Shown piece after piece: positions 6,066 to 9,956 of a stretch of DNA of 9,956 nucleotides (the first letter of the stretch is position 1; each line of letters starts with the position of its first letter). Origin of the DNA: HGM05232 sp036661515. Its GTDB lineage: Bacteria; Bacteroidota; Bacteroidia; Bacteroidales; Muribaculaceae. Location: the NCBI GenBank assembly GCA_036661515.1, contig JAVWYO010000073.1, positions 1 to 9,956 of the forward strand, read 5' to 3'. Below the pieces are notes generated by a model. The model made no database searches. It worked only from the letters and a program-made list of their open reading frames with translations, and was not told where the DNA came from. Made by a program: the position numbers and the translations under genes.

Positions 6066-7376
6066 ATGGAATATTATAGCACTAATGGAACCGTCGAAAA
6101 AGTTTCACTAAAAGAGGCAGTAGTAACGGGCCTTGCAGTAGATAGAGGGCTTTATATGCCAGAAAGAATACCAGTATTGCCAAAAGCCTTTTTCAATAAT
6201 ATAGGAAGCATGTCACTTCAAGAAATATCTTTTGCGGTGGCCAATACGCTATTTGGTGATGATATAGAGCCGAGTGTGCTCCAAGAGATAGTTTGTGATG
6301 CCTTGAATTTTGACATACCCCTTGTGCAAGTGTCAGAAAATATATATAGCCTTGAATTATTTCATGGTCCCACACTTGCATTTAAAGATGTAGGCGCGCG
6401 GTTTATGGCACGAGTGCTTGCTTATTTTAATAGCAATGCGCAAGAAGGCGATATGGTGAATGTGCTTGTAGCCACATCGGGTGACACAGGTAGTGCTGTA
6501 GCAAATGGATTTCTTGGTGTGAATGGCGTTCGCGTTTTTGTGCTATATCCACAAGGAAAAGTTAGCAAGATACAAGAGGCGCAGTTTACTACTCTCGGAC
6601 GTAATATTACAGCAATAGAGGTAAATGGTACATTTGACGATTGCCAATCACTTGTAAAAAATGCGTTTATGGACGCAGAACTTAACGAAAAGATGAAACT
6701 TACGAGTGCCAATTCTATAAATGTTGCACGTTTTCTGCCTCAGATGTTTTATTACTTTTATGCCTATGCACAACTTGCAAAACGAGGTGTGTCGCTCGGT
6801 AATATAGTGTTTTCGGTGCCCAGTGGCAATTTTGGGAATATCACAGCTGGGCTTATAGCTAAAGCTATGGGACTTCCTATTAAACGTTTTATAGCAGCGA
6901 ATAACCAAAATGATATATTTTATCAATATTTATTGACTGGTAAATATGAACCAAAAGCATCAATCTCAACGATAGCCAATGCAATGGATGTAGGTGATCC
7001 CAGTAACTTTGTGCGTATTCTTGACCTATATAAGCATTCTCATGATGCTATAAAAAAGGATATAAGTGGATGCACATATTCAAATGAGCAGATTAGCGAA
7101 ACGCTTGCAAAAACGTATAAAGACGAGAACTATTTATTAGACCCGCATGGTGCAGTTGGTTATCGTGGTTTGCTTGAAGGATTGGGTGCTGATGAAGTAG
7201 GCGTGTTCTTAGAAACAGCGCACCCAGCGAAGTTTAAAAATACGGTAGAAAAAATAATAGGAGAGCAACTTGCCATACCTGGCAAACTTGAAGCATTTAT
7301 GAATGGCGAAAAACATACCATAACAATGAATTCAGGATTCACCTCGTTAAAGAAATACCTATTAAGTATAGATTAA
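6066..7376 (+). CDS. thrC: Threonine synthase
   Basis: ThrC is a cytoplasmic, PLP-dependent fold-type II enzyme (EC 4.2.3.1) that converts O-phosphohomoserine to threonine and phosphate. The 436-residue length is normal for the E. coli-like class. The N-terminal segment YYSTNGTVEKVSLKEAV and GLAVDRGLYMPE (22-33) are typical of that class. The PLP lysine is K107 in GPTLAFKDVGARFMA. Substrate and cofactor motifs include ATSGDTGSA (136-144), SANSINVARFLPQ (214-226), the phosphate-binding PSGNFGN (252-258), DPHGAVGY (359-366) and TAHPAKF (384-390). The sequence is intact, with no missing catalytic residue. It is the last gene of the thrA-apgM-thrC cluster, 30 bases after apgM with no intervening terminator, so the three are very probably cotranscribed. 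A weak AT-rich terminator follows. Confidence 0.97.
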   Translation: MEYYSTNGTVEKVSLKEAVVTGLAVDRGLYMPERIPVLPKAFFNNIGSMSLQEISFAVANTLFGDDIEPSVLQEIVCDALNFDIPLVQVSENIYSLELFHGPTLAFKDVGARFMARVLAYFNSNAQEGDMVNVLVATSGDTGSAVANGFLGVNGVRVFVLYPQGKVSKIQEAQFTTLGRNITAIEVNGTFDDCQSLVKNAFMDAELNEKMKLTSANSINVARFLPQMFYYFYAYAQLAKRGVSLGNIVFSVPSGNFGNITAGLIAKAMGLPIKRFIAANNQNDIFYQYLLTGKYEPKASISTIANAMDVGDPSNFVRILDLYKHSHDAIKKDISGCTYSNEQISETLAKTYKDENYLLDPHGAVGYRGLLEGLGADEVGVFLETAHPAKFKNTVEKIIGEQLAIPGKLEAFMNGEKHTITMNSGFTSLKKYLLSID

Positions 7377-7392
7377 AGCAGGTTCTAAGACA
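7377..7392 (+). repeat. 16-base motif directly after the thrC stop codon, copy 2
   Basis: AGCAGGTTCTAAGACA begins at the base after the thrC TAA and matches the post-ilvE copy (1637-1652) at 14 of 16 positions, with TTCTAAGACA identical and at the same offset. Unlike the ilvE copy, it has no evident complementary partner in the following terminator. Confidence 0.45.
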
Positions 7393-7407
7393 TCGCGCTT
7401 GTGGATT

Positions 7408-7442
7408 AATAAGTATAAATTATTGGTTAATTCTTATTTTTT
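7408..7442 (+). terminator. Weak AT-rich terminator after thrC
   Basis: AATAAG (7408-7413) pairs with CTTATT (7433-7438), and inside it AATTA (7418-7422) pairs with TAATT (7428-7432) around TTGGT, leaving a four-base bulge on the left side. Six T follow at 7437-7442, then ATT. The placement 31 bases after the thrC stop and before a new promoter fits the end of the threonine operon. The stem is AT-rich, so termination may be incomplete. Confidence 0.5.
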
Positions 7443-7467
7443 ATTCAAAAGTGCTATTGTAGTATCT

Positions 7468-7484
7468 TACATTAAATTAATGTA
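7468..7484. promoter_or_regulatory. Perfect palindrome upstream of the pnp promoter (candidate operator)
   Basis: TACATTAA-A-TTAATGTA has two perfect 8-base arms around one central base. It ends six bases before the TTTG at 7491-7494 that may be the -33 element of the pnp promoter. The one-base centre makes a tight RNA hairpin unlikely, and the position suits a dimeric DNA-binding regulator. No specific regulator can be named. Palindromes arise more easily in AT-rich DNA, so this is a candidate only. Confidence 0.4.
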
Positions 7485-7490
7485 GCAAAT

Positions 7491-7525
7491 TTTGGATTGT
7501 GAACTGTTTTTTTTCGTTATCTTTG
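7491..7525 (+). promoter_or_regulatory. Putative pnp promoter
   Basis: TATCTTTG at 7518-7525 is a full match to the Bacteroidota -7 consensus TAnnTTTG. A TTTG at 7491-7494 (23-base spacing) or ATTG at 7496-7499 (18-base spacing) can serve as the -33 element. Transcription would begin around 7530, giving a leader of about 25 A/T-rich bases before the pnp ATG. This is the strongest promoter candidate in the window. Confidence 0.7.
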
Positions 7526-7555
7526 TAACAATTTTATATGTAGAAAAAATATTTT

Positions 7556-9946
7556 ATGGTAACACCTATCAAGAAAACCATCGATCTCGGTGATGGAAGA
7601 ACAATCACATTAGAGACAGGTAAGCTTGCAAAGCAAGCCGATGGAGCGGTAGAACTGCGCATGGGCAATACAATGTTGCTTGCGACAGTTGTGTCGGCAC
7701 GAGAAGCTGGCGAGGGAGTAGATTTTATGCCCCTTCAAGTTGAATACAAAGAGAAATTTTCATCATTTGGACGCTACCCAGGCGGTTTCCTAAAACGCGA
7801 AGGAAGGGCATCGGATTACGAAATCTTGACATGTCGTCTTGTAGACCGAGTACTTCGTCCTCTATTCCCTGAAAATTATCACGCAGATACTTTCGTAAAC
7901 ATTATTCTCTTTTCAACCGACGGTGTTGATTTACCAGATGCACTTGCTGGACTTGCTGCATCGGCAGCTATCGCAGTTTCAGATATTCCATTTAATGGAC
8001 CTATCTCAGAAGTACGTGTTGCACGTATAAATGGAGGTTTTGTTATCAATCCTACAGCCGAACAGTTATCAAAGGCTGATATAGAATTAATGGTAGGTGC
8101 TACATACGATAATATTATGATGGTTGAAGGTGAAATGGAAGAGGTTTCAGAAGCAGAACTTCTCGAAGCCCTTAAATTTGCACACGAAGCTATCAAAGTA
8201 CAATGTACGGCACAAGTTGAATTTGCCAAAGAAGTTGGCGCAACTGTTAAACGCGAATATTGCCACGAAAAGAATGACGAAGATGTTCGTAAAGATGTTT
8301 GGGCAAAATGCTACGATAAAGCGTATGCAATAGCTAAGGCTGGCAATGCCGACAAACATTGGCGCATGGATCAATTTGATGCTATTTGCAATGAATACGT
8401 TGCATCTATTCCAGAAGATGAAGCATCGGAGAAGACTCCACTTGCTAAAAGATACTATCATGATGTAGAAAAAGAAGCAGTACGCCGTTGCATTCTTGAT
8501 GAAGGAATTCGTCTTGATGGTCGTACTACTACCGAAATACGCCCAATATGGTGCGAAACAGATTACATTCCAGGACCTCACGGCTCGGCAGTATTTACTC
8601 GCGGTGAGACACAGGCTCTTGCCACAGTAACACTTGGTACAAAACTTGATGAAAAAATTCAAGATGATGTTTTAAACCAAGGACGTGAACGTTTCCTACT
8701 TCACTATAATTTCCCTCCATTCTCAACTGGCGAAGCAAAAGCTCAACGCGGAGTAGGTCGTCGTGAAATAGGTCATGGAAATCTTGCACATCGTGCACTA
8801 AAACGCATGCTACCCGATAATTTCCCATATTGTGTACGCATCGTATCAGATATTCTTGAATCTAATGGTTCATCATCAATGGCCACAGTGTGTGCTGGTA
8901 CTCTTGCTCTTCTTGATGCAGGTGTTAAAATGAAAAAGCCAGTTACTGGTATCGCTATGGGACTTATCACCGACAAGGACAACGTTAAGTATGCAGTACT
9001 TTCTGATATACTTGGCGATGAAGACCACTTAGGAGATATGGACTTCAAGGTAACAGGAACCAAAGATGGTATTACCGCCACACAAATGGATATAAAGTGC
9101 GATGGACTTTCTTATGAAGTTCTTGAAAAAGCACTAAACCAAGCTCGTGCAGGTCGTCTTCATATCTTAGATATTGTGAACGAAACTATTCCAGAATCTC
9201 GCGAAGACTTCAAACCTCAAGTGCCACGTATTGTTACAATCACTGTTGACAAAGACTTTATTGGAGCTATTATAGGCAAAGGTGGCGAAACTATTCAAGG
9301 AATTCAAGAACAAACAGGTGCTGTTGTTACTATCGACGAAATCGATGGAAAGGGTGTTGTAGAAATTTCAGCTGCAAATAAATCAGCAGTTGAGGCTGCA
9401 GTAGCACGCATCGAAGGTATCATAGCAATTCCAGAAGAGGGCGCAACATATAAAGGAAAGGTAAAGAGCATTCTTGACTTTGGCGCATTTGTTGAATTTA
9501 TGCCGGGAAAAGATGGTCTTCTTCATATCTCGGAAATAAGCTATGACCGCATAGAAACGATGGAAAATAGTGGAATTAAAGAGGGTGATGAGCTTGAAGT
9601 AAAACTTATAGAAGTAGACAAACGCACTGGTAAGTTCCGCTTATCAATGAAAGCACTTCAAGAAAAGCCTGAAGGATATGTTGAACGCGAACGCACTGAA
9701 CGTCCACGCCAAGATCGTGGTGGATTTGGTGGCGACCGTCGTGGAGGAGGCTTCCGAGGAGGAGATCGTAGAGACGACCGAAGAGATGGTTGTTTCCGCC
9801 GAGATGACCGCGGACCTCGTAATGACTTCCGTAATAATGATCGCGGAGGATACAACAACGGTGGCGGATTTAACAATGGTGGTGAACATCGCACATTCCA
9901 ACACAATGATGGCGAGAATACTCCCCGCACCGAGAATAATGACTAA
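7556..9946 (+). CDS. pnp: Polynucleotide phosphorylase (PNPase)
   Basis: PNPase (EC 2.7.7.8) is a trimeric 3'-5' exoribonuclease that degrades RNA with phosphate and can also add nucleotides to 3' ends. The 796-residue protein has the full domain order. A first RNase PH domain (~10-145) contains FGRYPGGFLKREGR and is followed by the helical linker domain (~150-305). The catalytic second RNase PH domain (~320-545) contains RERFLLHYNFPPFSTGE (377-393), RRE (402-404), ESNGSSSMATVCAG (435-448) and GDEDHLGDMD (487-496), with likely metal ligands D488 and D494. A KH domain (~555-620) carries IGKGGETI, and an S1 domain (~630-702) carries DFGAFVEFMPGKDGLLHISE. About 92 further residues form an Arg/Gly/Asp/Asn-rich tail. 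Codons look more biased than in the thr genes (fewer ATA isoleucines), as in highly expressed genes. The gene has its own promoter and stops ten bases before the window end. Confidence 0.97.
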   Translation: MVTPIKKTIDLGDGRTITLETGKLAKQADGAVELRMGNTMLLATVVSAREAGEGVDFMPLQVEYKEKFSSFGRYPGGFLKREGRASDYEILTCRLVDRVLRPLFPENYHADTFVNIILFSTDGVDLPDALAGLAASAAIAVSDIPFNGPISEVRVARINGGFVINPTAEQLSKADIELMVGATYDNIMMVEGEMEEVSEAELLEALKFAHEAIKVQCTAQVEFAKEVGATVKREYCHEKNDEDVRKDVWAKCYDKAYAIAKAGNADKHWRMDQFDAICNEYVASIPEDEASEKTPLAKRYYHDVEKEAVRRCILDEGIRLDGRTTTEIRPIWCETDYIPGPHGSAVFTRGETQALATVTLGTKLDEKIQDDVLNQGRERFLLHYNFPPFSTGEAKAQRGVGRREIGHGNLAHRALKRMLPDNFPYCVRIVSDILESNGSSSMATVCAGTLALLDAGVKMKKPVTGIAMGLITDKDNVKYAVLSDILGDEDHLGDMDFKVTGTKDGITATQMDIKCDGLSYEVLEKALNQARAGRLHILDIVNETIPESREDFKPQVPRIVTITVDKDFIGAIIGKGGETIQGIQEQTGAVVTIDEIDGKGVVEISAANKSAVEAAVARIEGIIAIPEEGATYKGKVKSILDFGAFVEFMPGKDGLLHISEISYDRIETMENSGIKEGDELEVKLIEVDKRTGKFRLSMKALQEKPEGYVERERTERPRQDRGGFGGDRRGGGFRGGDRRDDRRDGCFRRDDRGPRNDFRNNDRGGYNNGGGFNNGGEHRTFQHNDGENTPRTENND
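9716..9883 (+). repeat. RGG/RDD-rich low-complexity segment encoding the PNPase tail
   Basis: Residues 721-776 of PNPase consist of degenerate short repeats: RGGFGGDRRGGG, FRGGDRRDDRRDG, FRRDDRG, then NNDRGGYNNGGGFNNGG. The segment is almost free of aliphatic residues and is predicted to be disordered, with positive Arg clusters alternating with Asp. Such RGG-type tails typically bind RNA non-specifically. One cysteine (C746, codon TGT at 9791) interrupts the pattern where a glycine would be expected. Confidence 0.75.
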
Positions 9947-9956
9947 GGTAATACCT

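Noticed and set aside
8147..8662. 171-codon open frame on the - strand inside pnp
   Set aside because: It lies wholly within the intact, conserved pnp coding sequence, has no recognisable domain and is rich in Cys/Phe as expected from antisense translation.
9644..9930. Two overlapping - strand open frames opposite the PNPase tail
   Set aside because: Their Ser/Thr- and Pro/Arg/Ser-rich translations are the antisense of the RGG low-complexity repeats, not independent genes.
1..9956. CRISPR array, tRNA/rRNA genes, insertion sequences, phage or defence genes
   Set aside because: No regularly spaced direct repeats, tRNA-like cloverleaf, transposase motif or phage/defence domain was seen. The window is core metabolism and RNA decay.

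Overview
The window is about 10 kb of an AT-rich chromosome with every recognisable gene on the + strand. It most likely comes from the order Bacteroidales (phylum Bacteroidota). The support is: start codons preceded by A/T-rich sequence with no Shine-Dalgarno motif; promoter-like TAnnTTTG elements of the Bacteroidota type; a small secreted protein resembling a type IX secretion C-terminal signal; a fused aspartokinase/homoserine dehydrogenase followed by an ApgM-type protein and threonine synthase; and a polynucleotide phosphorylase with an RGG-rich tail. Family or genus cannot be fixed from the sequence alone.

Layout. Positions 1-242 hold no credible gene. The first ~150 bases are relatively GC-rich, are built from short inverted repeats of a GACGTTCT/AGAACGTC type and look like a dispersed intergenic repeat; an AT-rich promoter region follows. 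A 112-residue exported mini-protein (243-581) lies 20 bases before ilvE (602-1636), the branched-chain aminotransferase. A clear intrinsic terminator follows ilvE, and an HD-domain phosphohydrolase gene (1721-2272) starts only 13 bases after its T-run. A promoter-like element precedes thrA (2378-4816), which is followed closely by an apgM-like gene (4827-6035) and thrC (6066-7376). The 179-base gap at 7377-7555 holds a weak terminator, a perfect 8+1+8 palindrome and the best promoter of the window, ahead of pnp (7556-9946).

How the genes fit together. ThrA makes aspartyl phosphate and reduces aspartate semialdehyde to homoserine; ThrC turns O-phosphohomoserine into threonine. The intervening kinase step has no GHMP-type thrB here. 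The ApgM-like protein of the alkaline phosphatase superfamily occupies exactly that slot and is the best candidate to supply homoserine phosphorylation. Threonine is also the precursor of isoleucine, whose final transamination is carried out by IlvE. The HD protein, the exported mini-protein and PNPase have no evident metabolic link to this pathway.

Most of the window is ordinary core metabolism. The points worth a second look are the ApgM-like protein at the thrB position, the stand-alone CTD-like mini-protein, the competing hairpins at the left edge, a 16-base motif (14 identical) at the same offset after the ilvE and thrC stop codons, the palindrome before pnp, and the RGG tail of PNPase.
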